Of a stretch of 64,000 nt of DNA, positions 43,933 through 52,603 are shown piece by piece. Under the pieces are notes generated by a model. It was not told the DNA's origin. It did not search any database and was given only the letters and a program-made list of their open reading frames with translations. Each line of letters starts with the position of its first letter. Position 1 is the stretch's first letter. This DNA comes from Brooklawnia sp937867175 (GTDB lineage Bacteria > Actinomycetota > Actinomycetes > Propionibacteriales > Propionibacteriaceae). Both the position numbers and the translations under genes were made by a program. The stretch is from positions 62,001 through 126,000 of the forward strand of contig DAISIR010000006.1 of NCBI GenBank assembly GCA_036821905.1. Reading direction: 5' to 3'.

Positions 43933-44862
43933 TCATGCCCATGGCTCCGAGGTCAGTATGTCCAATGCCGCCTTCAGGTCATTCGCCGGCTCCGACTCGA
44001 AACTCACATACTCCCCGGTGCCCGGGTGGACGAATCCGAGTCGCACGGCGTGCAGCCACTGCCGTCCCAGACCCAACCGATCGGCCAACGTCGGGTCGGC
44101 GCCATAGCGGAGATCGCCGACGCAAGGATGCCCGATGGCCGCCAAGTGCACCCTTATCTGGTGGGTTCGACCCGTCTCAAGATGCACCTCGAGCAGCGCG
44201 GCAGCGCGAAGCACTTCGATGGCCCGGTAGTGGGTGACCGAGCGCCGCCCGCCATTGACCACCGCGAACTTCCACTCATGGCCGGGATGGCGGCCGATCG
44301 GGGCATCAATGGTGCCCTCGAGTGGGTCAGGGCGACCCTGGCACAGCGCCCAATAGGTCTTGTCGACCCGACGGTCCCGGAAGGCCTGCTTCAGCACGCT
44401 GTACGCATGCTCGCTCTTCGCCACCACCATGAGCCCCGAGGTACCCACATCGAGACGCTGCACGATTCCCTGTCGTTCAGCAGCCCCCGAGGTGGCCACC
44501 TGTACCCCGGCGGCAGCCAGGTGCGAGACCACATCGGGGCCGTCCCAGCCCAGCGAGGGATGGGCCGCAACACCGGCCGGCTTGTCCACAACCACCAGAT
44601 CGGCATCTTCGTGAACGATGCGCAGCCCGTCCGCCAGCTCGGGCTGGACGTGCGGCCGGCGGACCGGCTCGCTGATGTCGACCTCGAGTAGATCTCCCGC
44701 GCTCACCTTGGTGGACGCCCGCGCCACCGGACGACCCGACAGCTGTACCCCACCCTCGCCGATGAGGTCGGCGATGCGAGACCGGGTGAGACCGGTCATC
44801 CGGGCCGCGGCCACATCGACCCGCTCACCATGCAGACCGTCCGGCACGAACAGTAGGGTCAT
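43933..44862 (-). CDS. rluD: RluA-family pseudouridine synthase
   Basis: Converts uridine to pseudouridine in 23S rRNA (RluD-type) . 309 residues: S4 RNA-binding domain at about 12-70 (RSRIADLIGEGGVQLSGRPV) and catalytic domain with Asp138 in VQRLDVGTSGLMVVAK. LETGRTHQIRVHLAAIGHP is the second family hallmark. ATG 44862 overlaps the lspA stop as ATGA, the usual lspA-rluD pairing. Exact target position is not certain. Confidence 0.92.
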   Translation of the reverse strand: MTLLFVPDGLHGERVDVAAARMTGLTRSRIADLIGEGGVQLSGRPVARASTKVSAGDLLEVDISEPVRRPHVQPELADGLRIVHEDADLVVVDKPAGVAAHPSLGWDGPDVVSHLAAAGVQVATSGAAERQGIVQRLDVGTSGLMVVAKSEHAYSVLKQAFRDRRVDKTYWALCQGRPDPLEGTIDAPIGRHPGHEWKFAVVNGGRRSVTHYRAIEVLRAAALLEVHLETGRTHQIRVHLAAIGHPCVGDLRYGADPTLADRLGLGRQWLHAVRLGFVHPGTGEYVSFESEPANDLKAALDILTSEPWA

Positions 44863-45362
44863 CGACCCCGCTCCGACCGAATGGACCAAATGACCAGCAG
44901 GATCGCCGCGCCCGTTATGCACATGTCGGCGACGTTGAAGATCGCGAAACCTCGAACCGCGATGAAGTCGACCACGTGGCCTTGGAAAGGTCCGGGATCG
45001 CGCAGCAGCCGGTCGGTCAAGTTACCGGCGACACCGGCGATCAGCCAGCCGGTGGCCACCGCCAACAGCCAATCGTTGATCCGAGGGGCCACCACGGTGA
45101 CCAGGACGACCACGACGACGAGCGCGAGCGCGGCCAACGCAACGGTGAATTGGGTTCCCATACTGAACGCTGCACCCGGGTTGTAGTGCAGCGACCAGTA
45201 CAGCAGGTCAGGCACCACGGGTATCGGTTCGCCGACCACCAGTCGCGTCGCAGCCAAATGCTTGGTGACCTGGTCGGCCACGTAGAGCACCGCCACCAGC
45301 CCGCCCATCAAAATCCGCTTGGGCAGCCGTGACGGGCTGATGCTGGTGGCGCCGGAAACCAC
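44859..45362 (-). CDS. lspA: Lipoprotein signal peptidase (type II)
   Basis: Membrane aspartyl protease that cleaves prolipoprotein signal peptides. 167 residues from the GTG at 45362, with four hydrophobic segments. NPGAAFS, GNLTDRLL (catalytic Asp117) and FNVADM (catalytic Asp146) are intact. The start is uncertain: the frame is open back to 45419, which would overlap the dksA-like gene, and no candidate has a good ribosome binding site; an ATG at about residue 19 is too short to keep the first membrane segment. Confidence 0.9.
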   Translation of the reverse strand: MVSGATSISPSRLPKRILMGGLVAVLYVADQVTKHLAATRLVVGEPIPVVPDLLYWSLHYNPGAAFSMGTQFTVALAALALVVVVVLVTVVAPRINDWLLAVATGWLIAGVAGNLTDRLLRDPGPFQGHVVDFIAVRGFAIFNVADMCITGAAILLVIWSIRSERGR

Positions 45363-45382
45363 CCGAGGCGGCGCGGGCGCGG

Positions 45383-45805
45383 TTATCGGCGCTCCTGACG
45401 CTGCTTGCACGAAACACACATGGTGGCCCGCGGGAAGGCCGCCAGCCGAAGCTTGCCGATCGGTCTGCCACAGTTTTCGCAGAAGCCGTAGGTGCCATCG
45501 TCGAGCATACGCAGCGCCTGCTGAATCTGCTCCAGCAGCCGTTTCTGGTTGTTCAGGAGGGAGAGTTCCTGATCGCGCTCGAAATTGGACGAACCGACAT
45601 CTGCGGGGTCGCGTCCAGCACCGACGCTCCCCTCGTTCATCAGCTCGGCGAGCTCCGCGTCAGCATGCGCAACCGCCACCCGCAGCCGCTCGCGTTCCGA
45701 CTCCAGTTCGTCACGTACTTCGGCGACCTCATCGGCTGTCCACGGATCTTCACCTTCAAGAACGGGCAGTATGGGGACTGCGCCGCTTCGCGTCTTGCTG
45801 ACCAT
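45383..45805 (-). CDS. DksA/TraR-family C4 zinc-finger protein
   Basis: Small regulator of the DksA/TraR group, which can bind RNA polymerase. 140 residues: helical coiled-coil region about 25-100 (DELESERERLRVAVAHADAEL) and a C4 zinc finger with Cys109, Cys112, Cys130 and Cys133. The acidic tip motif of E. coli DksA is not evident, so ppGpp co-action is doubtful. ATG 45805 follows GGGAGAG; TACACT about 30 bases further upstream is a possible -10. Confidence 0.88.
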   Translation of the reverse strand: MVSKTRSGAVPILPVLEGEDPWTADEVAEVRDELESERERLRVAVAHADAELAELMNEGSVGAGRDPADVGSSNFERDQELSLLNNQKRLLEQIQQALRMLDDGTYGFCENCGRPIGKLRLAAFPRATMCVSCKQRQERR

Positions 45806-45896
45806 TCGTCTCTCCCTAATATGCGTTGCGGGAAGTGTACACCGAGCCCACGACCGCGACACTCGACCCGATTAGCGGTAATACTGTCGGCGAACA

Positions 45897-45932
45897 TGAA
45901 GCGTCCCCACACCGAAGTGCGGGGACGCTTCA
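45897..45932 (-). terminator. Hairpin after divIVA
   Basis: TGAAGCGTCCCC (45897-45908) pairs with GGGGACGCTTCA (45921-45932), a 12-bp stem 11 bases after the divIVA stop. No U-run follows, but the stem is strong and separates divIVA from the dksA-like gene. Confidence 0.65.
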
Positions 45933-45943
45933 GAGAACTTTGA

Positions 45944-47188
45944 TCAGTTCAGCTCTTGGCGGCTCTCGTCGACTAGCGCGTCGAGTCGCGGAGTCGCGAC
46001 CTGCGGCCGACCCAGACCGTACATGGCATCAACGTCGGGACGCCGATTCGGGTTGATCTCCGCTTGCCCGAGCTGGTCGATCTGCGACTGCAGGAAGCCG
46101 TTGAAGGTGCGGCGGTAATTCTCCTCATAGTCACGCAGCTGGTTGACACGGTCGACCAACGCATCGCGGTCGGACTCGAGGCCGACGAACAGTTCAGCAC
46201 GGCGCTCGCGTACCTCGGAGTCCAGTCGCTCGGCCCTTCCGCGGGCCTCGCTGAGCATCCGTTCGCTGTTCTGCCTGGTCTCGTTCTCGAGCTGCTCGGC
46301 GCGGCTCCGGGTCTCGTTCTCAAGCTGTTCGGCTTGGCGCCGGGTCTCGTTCTCAAGCTGCTCGGCGCGGCTCTTCGACTCGTGGTCGAGTTGCTCGGCT
46401 CGAGCTCGGGCCTCGGCGGTGACCCGCTCCGCTTGGCCGGTCGCCTCGTCGACCCGACGCTGGGACTCCCGTTCGGCATCGCGTAGCAGTGTCTCGGCCT
46501 GCTCGGACGCAAGTTCAACCAGCCGAACGACAACGGGGCTGGCCTCTGCGCTGGTGGTGACCCGGATGTTGCGCACATCGTCGGTGACCACACCCATGTG
46601 GGCAGTGGTCTCTGCCGCGCTGGGCCCCGACTGCGTCCACTGCGCCTGCTCGGCGGTGGCTCGGGCCTGCTCTGCCGCAGCCAGCTGCTGTTGGGTCTGA
46701 TTCAGCTGCCCGCGCACCTCGTCGATCTGACGGTGCAAGCTCTCGTTCTCGGCCTGCAGCTGCTCGCCGCCGGTCTTGGACAGGTCGCTGCTGGCGCGGA
46801 GCTCGTCAAGCTGGCCACGCAGCTGCTGTGCCTCGCCAATCAAGCGCTCGTTGTCTTCACGCAGCTGACCGTTCGCGGTCTCCTGCTGCGAGTGCGCCAC
46901 ACGCAGACTGTTCAGCTCTTCGCTCAGCCGGGCGGTCTCGGCACGGGCGCTGGCAAGTTCGGCATTGGCGGCGTCCAGTTCGGCGCCCACCGAATCGTTC
47001 GAATCGCTCGAATCTGTGCGCTCGCCCGCCTTGGCGCGGGACTGCTCCAGCTCTTCAAGCAGCTGGGCGTAGCTGATCTCCAGCTTGTCCATGAAATTGT
47101 CGACAGAGCTGGCCCGGTAGCCGTCCTCGTTGGGCTTTCGCGCCATCGGAAAACGGATATTGCGGACCTCATCGAGGGACAGAGTCAT
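45944..47188 (-). CDS. divIVA: DivIVA/Wag31-type polar growth and division scaffold
   Basis: Coiled-coil protein that marks poles and septa and directs wall growth. 414 residues. The N-terminal membrane-targeting domain is recognisable (LSLDEVRNIRF, then GYRASSVDNFMDKLE). Almost the whole remainder is coiled coil. Residues 262-305 are four tandem 11-residue units of the form SRAEQLENETR, three nearly identical. Residues 45-140 are rich in Ala, Glu and Ser. ATG 47188 follows a GGAGTGAGAG stretch. The cluster position is the standard actinobacterial one. Confidence 0.94.
   Translation of the reverse strand: MTLSLDEVRNIRFPMARKPNEDGYRASSVDNFMDKLEISYAQLLEELEQSRAKAGERTDSSDSNDSVGAELDAANAELASARAETARLSEELNSLRVAHSQQETANGQLREDNERLIGEAQQLRGQLDELRASSDLSKTGGEQLQAENESLHRQIDEVRGQLNQTQQQLAAAEQARATAEQAQWTQSGPSAAETTAHMGVVTDDVRNIRVTTSAEASPVVVRLVELASEQAETLLRDAERESQRRVDEATGQAERVTAEARARAEQLDHESKSRAEQLENETRRQAEQLENETRSRAEQLENETRQNSERMLSEARGRAERLDSEVRERRAELFVGLESDRDALVDRVNQLRDYEENYRRTFNGFLQSQIDQLGQAEINPNRRPDVDAMYGLGRPQVATPRLDALVDESRQELN
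46274..46405 (-). repeat. 33-bp tandem repeats inside divIVA
   Basis: Three near-identical 33-base units (46274-46372) and one diverged unit (46373-46405) encode the 11-residue coiled-coil repeat. Differences are mainly at third positions and at the first two residues of each unit. Confidence 0.88.
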
Positions 47189-47243
47189 CTCTCACTCCAC
47201 ATCAGCAGGCTCATCCGGTGCATCGGTCGCGTTGACCGAACCT

Positions 47244-47272
47244 GTTGGACGTGCGCGGCGCGTCCGTCCAAC
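47244..47272. repeat. Inverted repeat between yggT and divIVA
   Basis: GTTGGACG and CGTCCAAC around a 13-base GC-rich loop, 57 bases before the divIVA ATG. It lies just downstream of a TAGCCT hexamer (47279-47284), so it would fall in the divIVA leader, or serve as a yggT attenuator. Confidence 0.45.
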
Positions 47273-47345
47273 CCGTTCAGGCTACTCCAATTGACCACCA
47301 GGGACGATTTCCACGCGCACAAATCCCCCGGCTTGGGTCGAAAAA

Positions 47346-47636
47346 TCACCAGAAAACCGCGATGACCACGCGCTGGAGCACCACGATCAAGATCAAGACC
47401 GCCATGAAGGCGAGGTCGAGACTTACACCACCCAGATTGAGCGGAGGTATCAACTTCCGCAACGCCTTGATGGGCGGATCGGTGAGGGTGTAGACGATCT
47501 CAAAAACCGAGGCCACCAGACCCCTCGGGCGCCACTGCGGAGCGAACATCGGCACCCAACTGATGACCATGCGAGCCAAGAGTATCCACGTGTAGAACTG
47601 CAGCGCCCAGAACAGTATCGATCCGACAGTCTGCAT
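47346..47636 (-). CDS. yggT: YggT family membrane protein
   Basis: Small integral membrane protein of unknown exact role, linked to division clusters. 96 residues with two hydrophobic segments, ILFWALQFYTWILLARMVISW and FMAVLILIVVLQRVVIAVFW; between them TDPPIKALRKLIPP is conserved. ATG 47636 follows AGGGCG; an upstream TTG overlapping the sepF stop is the alternative start. Confidence 0.9.
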   Translation of the reverse strand: MQTVGSILFWALQFYTWILLARMVISWVPMFAPQWRPRGLVASVFEIVYTLTDPPIKALRKLIPPLNLGGVSLDLAFMAVLILIVVLQRVVIAVFW

Positions 47637-47644
47637 TCGCGCCC

Positions 47645-48154
47645 TCAACTCTGGTTGTAGAAACCGCCCTTAATTCGTTCCTTGTCTTCGGCGGTCACTT
47701 TGACGTTGTTGGGTGACAGCAGGAAGACCTTGCTCGTCACCCTCTCAATGGTGCCACGCAAGCCAAAGATCAGGCCAGCCGCGAAGTCGACCAGACGCTT
47801 GGCATCCGTATCGGCCATGTCAGACAGATTCATGATCACCGGGACACCGTCACGGAAGTGCTCCCCGATGGTGCGAGCCTCGTTGTAAGTGCGCGGGTGC
47901 ACGGTGATGATCCTGCTCAGGTCTGCCCCGAGCGGCTCGGGCTCGCGGACGGCGACCCGCTCTTCGGTTCGGGCGCGCTCCTGGTGGTCGCCCTGCTTAC
48001 GGTTGATGGGTGTCACGACCGATTCCCCCTGACGCGTATCGGGCCGGTAGATGGGTTCGCTGAACTGCTCGACGTCGTCGCCGTACCTGTCGTCGTCCTC
48101 GTCGCTGATAAGCCCGATCCAAGCAGCGGCCCTACGGATCATCTGCGCCATCAT
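47645..48154 (-). CDS. sepF: Cell division protein SepF
   Basis: Membrane anchor for FtsZ; essential in actinobacteria, which lack FtsA. 169 residues. The N-terminal amphipathic helix (MMAQMIRRAAAWIGL) and the C-terminal SepF domain (IITVHPRTYNEARTIGEHFRDG, then VDFAAGLIFGLRGTIERV) are clear. Two adjacent ATGs (48154 and 48151) follow GGAAGGG; the second has better spacing. Confidence 0.94.
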   Translation of the reverse strand: MMAQMIRRAAAWIGLISDEDDDRYGDDVEQFSEPIYRPDTRQGESVVTPINRKQGDHQERARTEERVAVREPEPLGADLSRIITVHPRTYNEARTIGEHFRDGVPVIMNLSDMADTDAKRLVDFAAGLIFGLRGTIERVTSKVFLLSPNNVKVTAEDKERIKGGFYNQS

Positions 48155-48251
48155 GAACCCTTCCAAGTTCGCAAACCCCAACCGGGTCGAGCCTACCTCC
48201 GAATGCGCGGTGAGCCGCGAAGACGGGCCGCGACACGCCTCGACTGAAGTG

Positions 48252-49022
48252 CTACTCCGCGAGCCAGACCAGACCTACCTGGCGTCCGGTCTGTGCGCCG
48301 TCTCCCCGGTGTGAGAAGAGGTTCTGACCAGTGAGTGTGCAAGGGTCGTGGCGGGTGACCCGGACTCCTAGATCGACCAGTTGGGCCTCCGCGCCGGCGC
48401 CGAGGTCGACAGCAGGTGTCCCCCAACTGGTTGTGGCGCGGGTGGCGGGCAGCACCGCTGCAGCGTCAGCGGCCATCTGCACGGGCACCTCGTAACACCG
48501 CCCGCAGATATGCGGACCCAGCCACGCCTGCAGGTCACGGGCACCCGCGCAGCGCATGGCCGCGACAGTCTGGACCAGCACGCCCTCGAGCAGACCCCGG
48601 CGCCCGGCATGGGCGGCCGCCACGACGCCGGCCCCCGGGTCGGCCAACAACACTGGCAGGCAATCGGCAACCCGCACCACAAGCGCCAGACCGCGCCGAG
48701 TGGTGAACGCGGCGTCCGCGACAGGCAGGGCAGGAGCGCCAGGCACCCGGTCCCCGACCCAAGCGTCGTCCGCCCAGTCGCGCCCGTCTTCATCGGCGTT
48801 GTGCACGGCGACGCCGTGAACCTGGTGCAGCGCAGCCACCGGACCGATGCCCGTGACCGCCCGGACGCGGGCCATGTTGGTGCGCAGATGGGAGTACTGG
48901 TCAACGTCGCTGCGGCCCAGGTTCAACGAGGCCTGAGCAGCGATCGAGACGCCACCTTGGCGGTCGGTGAAGGCGATGCCCACTCCCCCGTTGTCGGCGG
49001 GGTCGATCAAGGTGTCGAACAT
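48252..49022 (-). CDS. pgeF: Polyphenol oxidase family protein (PgeF/YfiH, laccase-domain)
   Basis: Purine nucleoside phosphorylase/MurNAc-editing laccase-domain family; in E. coli it helps correct peptidoglycan precursor errors. 256 residues. HQVHGVAVH, RVADCLPVLL, AAAHAGRRGLLEGV and GPHICGRCYEV carry the metal-binding Cys and His residues. 16 bases after ftsZ. The PLP-binding yggS that commonly follows is absent: only 97 bases separate it from sepF. Confidence 0.92.
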   Translation of the reverse strand: MFDTLIDPADNGGVGIAFTDRQGGVSIAAQASLNLGRSDVDQYSHLRTNMARVRAVTGIGPVAALHQVHGVAVHNADEDGRDWADDAWVGDRVPGAPALPVADAAFTTRRGLALVVRVADCLPVLLADPGAGVVAAAHAGRRGLLEGVLVQTVAAMRCAGARDLQAWLGPHICGRCYEVPVQMAADAAAVLPATRATTSWGTPAVDLGAGAEAQLVDLGVRVTRHDPCTLTGQNLFSHRGDGAQTGRQVGLVWLAE

Positions 49023-49038
49023 GCGGCGCTTGACAGCC

Positions 49039-50217
49039 TCACTTCATGAAGTCGGGCACGTCGAGATCATCGTCCTCGGCGGCCAGCGGAGCCGGCACCA
49101 CCGGACGATGGGTCATCCGGGTGGGCTCGCCGGCATCGGTTTCGACCGGCCTGTTCGGGGTGAATCGGCGCTGATCGACGACCGGCGGCCGCACTGGTTC
49201 GGGCTGCTGTTGGGGTGCCGGGCGCTCCACCGGCTTCTCGGTCTGGCGTGGCCTGCGCGGCGTCGAGGGCAGAGTGTCGAAGCCTGCGGCGATCACGGTG
49301 ACCCGCACCTCGTCACCGAGGGAGTCGTCAATGATGGTACCGAAGATGATGTTGGCCTCCTCGTGCGCCGAGGATTCGATCAAGTTGGCAGCCTCGCTGA
49401 CCTCGAACAGACCCAGATCAGACCCACCGGCGATCGACAGCAGGACGCCACGGGCGCCATCAATGCTGGATTCCAGCAACGGACTGCTGACGGCCTGCTC
49501 GGCCGCCTGCCGGGCGCGATCTTCTCCGCGCGCCGAACCGATGCCCATCAACGCCGAGCCGGCGTTACTCATCACCGACTTGACATCAGCGAAGTCCAGG
49601 TTGATCAGACCGGGGGTGGTGATCAGGTCGGTGATCCCGGAGACGCCCTGCATCAGCACCTGATCGGCCTCCTTGAAGGCGTCCAGGATCGCAATGCGTA
49701 CGTCGGTCATCTCGAGCAGCTTGTCGTTGGGGATGACGATCAGGGTGTCGACCTCATCAGCCAAGTTGGCGATGCCGTCCTCGGCCTGCTGGGCACGACG
49801 ACGTCCCTCGAACGAGAAGGGTCTGGTCACCACGCCAATGGTCAAGGCGCCCAGCGAACGGGCGATCTTGGCAACCACCGGGGCGCCTCCGGTGCCGGTA
49901 CCGCCACCTTCACCGGCAGTCACGAAGACCATGTCGGCGCCCTTAAGGGCATCCTCGATCTGGTCGGAATGGTCCTCGGCTGCCTGGCGTCCCTTCTCGG
50001 GATCGGCGCCTGCACCCAAGCCGCGAGTCAGGTCTCGACCGATGTCGAGCTTAACGTCGGCATCACTCATCAACAACGCTTGCGCGTCGGTGTTGATCGC
50101 GATGAACTCAACGCCCTTCAGCCCCGACTCGATCATCCGGTTGACCGCGTTGACACCGCCACCGCCGACACCCACGACCTTGATGACTGCCAAGTAGTTC
50201 TGCGATGCAGTGGCCAC
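49039..50217 (-). CDS. ftsZ: Cell division protein FtsZ
   Basis: Tubulin-like GTPase forming the Z ring. 392 residues. VVGVGGGGVNAVNRMI, the tubulin signature GEGGGTGTG (102-110), NTDAQALL and NLDFADVKSVM are intact. The linker 315-380 is Pro/Arg-rich; the C-terminal peptide DDDLDVPDFMK binds SepF. The GTG at 50217 was chosen because ATASQNYLAVIKVVG is the family opening; an upstream TTG is less likely. 227 bases separate it from ftsQ, so it probably has its own promoters. Confidence 0.95.
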   Translation of the reverse strand: MATASQNYLAVIKVVGVGGGGVNAVNRMIESGLKGVEFIAINTDAQALLMSDADVKLDIGRDLTRGLGAGADPEKGRQAAEDHSDQIEDALKGADMVFVTAGEGGGTGTGGAPVVAKIARSLGALTIGVVTRPFSFEGRRRAQQAEDGIANLADEVDTLIVIPNDKLLEMTDVRIAILDAFKEADQVLMQGVSGITDLITTPGLINLDFADVKSVMSNAGSALMGIGSARGEDRARQAAEQAVSSPLLESSIDGARGVLLSIAGGSDLGLFEVSEAANLIESSAHEEANIIFGTIIDDSLGDEVRVTVIAAGFDTLPSTPRRPRQTEKPVERPAPQQQPEPVRPPVVDQRRFTPNRPVETDAGEPTRMTHRPVVPAPLAAEDDDLDVPDFMK

Positions 50218-50395
50218 CAGATTGCCCCATTCCTTGCCGTTCAACTATTGACCCATTGTGCCCTGTCGGCCGCAGCGGGGCGGGTCACCGACCCGCGCAG
50301 CGGGGCTTCGTCGACCACAAGGCACTTCTGCCGGCGACCGAAATCCGCGTAGTGACGCCGGAATCAGGCTAGGAGAGCACGCGCCTGCCTGTCCA

Positions 50396-50442
50396 AGAAA
50401 AGCGGCGGGCCGCCCGGAGAGCCTCAAGTAGAGGTCGAGGCT
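50396..50442 (-). terminator. Hairpin structures after ftsQ
   Basis: AGCCTC (50420-50425) pairs with GAGGCT (50437-50442) right after the ftsQ stop; a GC-rich GGGCGGCCCGCCGC stretch and TTTTCTT follow on the minus strand. It would partly end the dcw transcript before ftsZ. Confidence 0.5.
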
Positions 50443-50444
50443 TT

Positions 50445-51152
50445 TCACCTGATCGCGGGATGGCTGGGCACCGAGACGTCAAGGACGGTGCCGGACATCG
50501 CGAGCAACGCCGGCAACACGGCGGTCTTCTCGGCGGAGTTATCGGCATTGCCCCACACGATCGAGCGACCGTCGACCAGCAGCACGACGATGTGGTCGAT
50601 GGTGGACGCCTCGACGCGCTCGGTTGCCTCGGCGACCTGGGGCGGCAGCGCGGCGACCACGGTGGCCACATCGGCGAGCATCCGCTGTTCATTGTTGCTG
50701 GTCACTGCCACGATGCCCGGGGAGCGCTCGGACACGATGCGGAAGACGCGGCCCTCGGCGTCCACCCATTGGAAGCTGCCGGCGTCCATCCGCTGGTAGA
50801 CCAACTCCCTCTCGACTACCTCGATGACCAGGCCGTTCGGCCACTGACGGTGCAGCTTGACGTCGGCGACCGCGGGCAGCGCCAGCACCCGCTGCCGGAT
50901 CGCGGCGCTGGGCACCCGCGCCAAGGGGGTACCGAGGGGCACCTGGGCGGCGTCGAGCACCTGTTCACTGGTCGTCAGCTTGTTGCCCTGCACACTGACG
51001 TCACGGGTTTCGAGGACCGACGAGAAGCCGACCAACCATGCGCCCGCGACAACGGCGACCAGGACGCCAACCCCAATCAGGATGCGACGCCATCGTGAAC
51101 GTCGGCGCGCCCGACGGCGCAGGTCGAGCCTGGCCGACAGGTCTGCGCTCAT
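50445..51152 (-). CDS. ftsQ: Cell division protein FtsQ
   Basis: Bitopic divisome protein linking early and late components. 235 residues: a cytoplasmic Arg-rich stretch (about 8-23), one membrane segment at about 24-45, a POTRA domain (about 50-118; RDVSVQGNKLTTSEQVL) and an extracellular beta domain. ATG 51152 overlaps the murC stop as ATGA. Confidence 0.93.
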   Translation of the reverse strand: MSADLSARLDLRRRARRRSRWRRILIGVGVLVAVVAGAWLVGFSSVLETRDVSVQGNKLTTSEQVLDAAQVPLGTPLARVPSAAIRQRVLALPAVADVKLHRQWPNGLVIEVVERELVYQRMDAGSFQWVDAEGRVFRIVSERSPGIVAVTSNNEQRMLADVATVVAALPPQVAEATERVEASTIDHIVVLLVDGRSIVWGNADNSAEKTAVLPALLAMSGTVLDVSVPSHPAIR

Positions 51153-52603
51153 CGGCGGCTCGCCCTTTGGTCGAGCACGCCGGCCAGCAACGGGCCGACC
51201 AGCGTCACGTCCCCGGCGCCGAGTGTCATCACGAGATCACCGGGCTGCACCAACCGCGCCAGGTGAGCGGCCAGTTCGGCCTTGTCGGGGACATAGTCGA
51301 CACGGGTGCCGGGGTCGGCGTGCCGTCTGGCGGCGTCTGCGACCAAGGCTCCGCTGACCCCCGGCATCGGATCCTCCCGGGCACCGTAGACATCGGTGAC
51401 CACGATCACGTCCGCCAGGCACAACGCAATACCGAATTCCTCGGCGAAGTCGCGGGTTCGGCTGTACAGGTGGGGCTGGAAACATGCGACCAAGCGTCCG
51501 GTGCCCTTGGCACGCAACGCGGCGCCCAGTGCAGCTCGCAGCTCGGTGGGATGGTGGGCGTAGTCGTCATAGACACGAACAGCACGTTCGGGTGGATCGT
51601 TCGGGTTCAGCGTCGGCCGAGCAACCAGTTGGAAGCGACGCAGCGTGCCGGTGAAGGCAACTGCGCCCTCGATCAATCGCTGCGGGTCAAGGCCGAGGAC
51701 GCGGCCGGCGGCGAACGCCGCCGCAGCGTTGGCAAGGTTGTAACGTCCGGGCACCTGCAACTTCAACCGATGGCTTCGTCCTTCAGCATGTAACGTGGCC
51801 GAGGCGTGCGTGCCCTCGAAGTCGAGGTCGGTGAGCCGGACGTCAGCGTCAGCGGCCTCGCCGTAACCCACGACGCGAGCACCCGTGGCGCGCAGTTCTT
51901 CCGACAGCGCCCGGGCACCGAAATCATCGACGTTGATCACCACCGCCTGCACGCAGGCAGCGGTCGCGAAGCGGTGGAAGCCCTCTGCGTACGCCTTGGC
52001 GGTTCCCCACCGGTCAAGGTGGTCGGCTTCGATGTTGGTGATCACCGCGACCTGGGTCGGGTACTGCAGGAAGCTGCCGTCGGACTCATCGGCCTCCACG
52101 ATGAAGATGTCTCCAGTGCCGAGGTGCGAACTGCTGCCCGTGGCGGCCAACGGCGAGCCAATCACATATGACGAGTCGGCGCCGGCGGCAGCGAACATAG
52201 TCGCAGTCATGGCGCTGGTGGTGGTCTTGCCATGTGCGCCGGCGACCGCCACCCCGCGACGCCCGAGCATCAGGGCGGCCAATGCGGCGCTGCGGTGCCA
52301 GACCCGCTTGCCCAGACTGCGGGCGGCCACCAACTCGGGGTTCTGCTCGCGGATCGCCGTGGACACCACCACTGTGTCGACGCCGACCAGGTGCGCCGGG
52401 TCGTGGCCGACGGCGGTGGTCAGGCCGTCGGCGGCCAGTTGGCGCAGCGTGGGCGAATCGGCCTGATCGCAACCGCTCACCGGATGGCCCAGCAGGTGGT
52501 ACATCTCGGCGATGCCGCTCATGCCGGCGCCGCCGATCGCTATGAAGTGCAATGCCCCCAGCTCGTCAGCCGAGACCAGGTCGACCACCGGTTGCAGATT
52601 CAT
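51149..52603 (-). CDS. murC: UDP-N-acetylmuramate--L-alanine ligase
   Basis: Adds L-alanine to UDP-MurNAc. 484 residues. The N-terminal HFIAIGGAGMSGIAEM, the ATP loop GAHGKTTTS (122-130) and DDYAHHPTEL are clear. Overlaps murG upstream and ftsQ downstream by four bases each. The murB and ddl genes that follow murC in some bacteria are absent. Confidence 0.96.
   Translation of the reverse strand: MNLQPVVDLVSADELGALHFIAIGGAGMSGIAEMYHLLGHPVSGCDQADSPTLRQLAADGLTTAVGHDPAHLVGVDTVVVSTAIREQNPELVAARSLGKRVWHRSAALAALMLGRRGVAVAGAHGKTTTSAMTATMFAAAGADSSYVIGSPLAATGSSSHLGTGDIFIVEADESDGSFLQYPTQVAVITNIEADHLDRWGTAKAYAEGFHRFATAACVQAVVINVDDFGARALSEELRATGARVVGYGEAADADVRLTDLDFEGTHASATLHAEGRSHRLKLQVPGRYNLANAAAAFAAGRVLGLDPQRLIEGAVAFTGTLRRFQLVARPTLNPNDPPERAVRVYDDYAHHPTELRAALGAALRAKGTGRLVACFQPHLYSRTRDFAEEFGIALCLADVIVVTDVYGAREDPMPGVSGALVADAARRHADPGTRVDYVPDKAELAAHLARLVQPGDLVMTLGAGDVTLVGPLLAGVLDQRASRR

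Noticed and set aside
46274..46405. Possible CRISPR array
   Set aside because: The repeats are contiguous, in frame and have no spacers; they encode coiled coil in divIVA.
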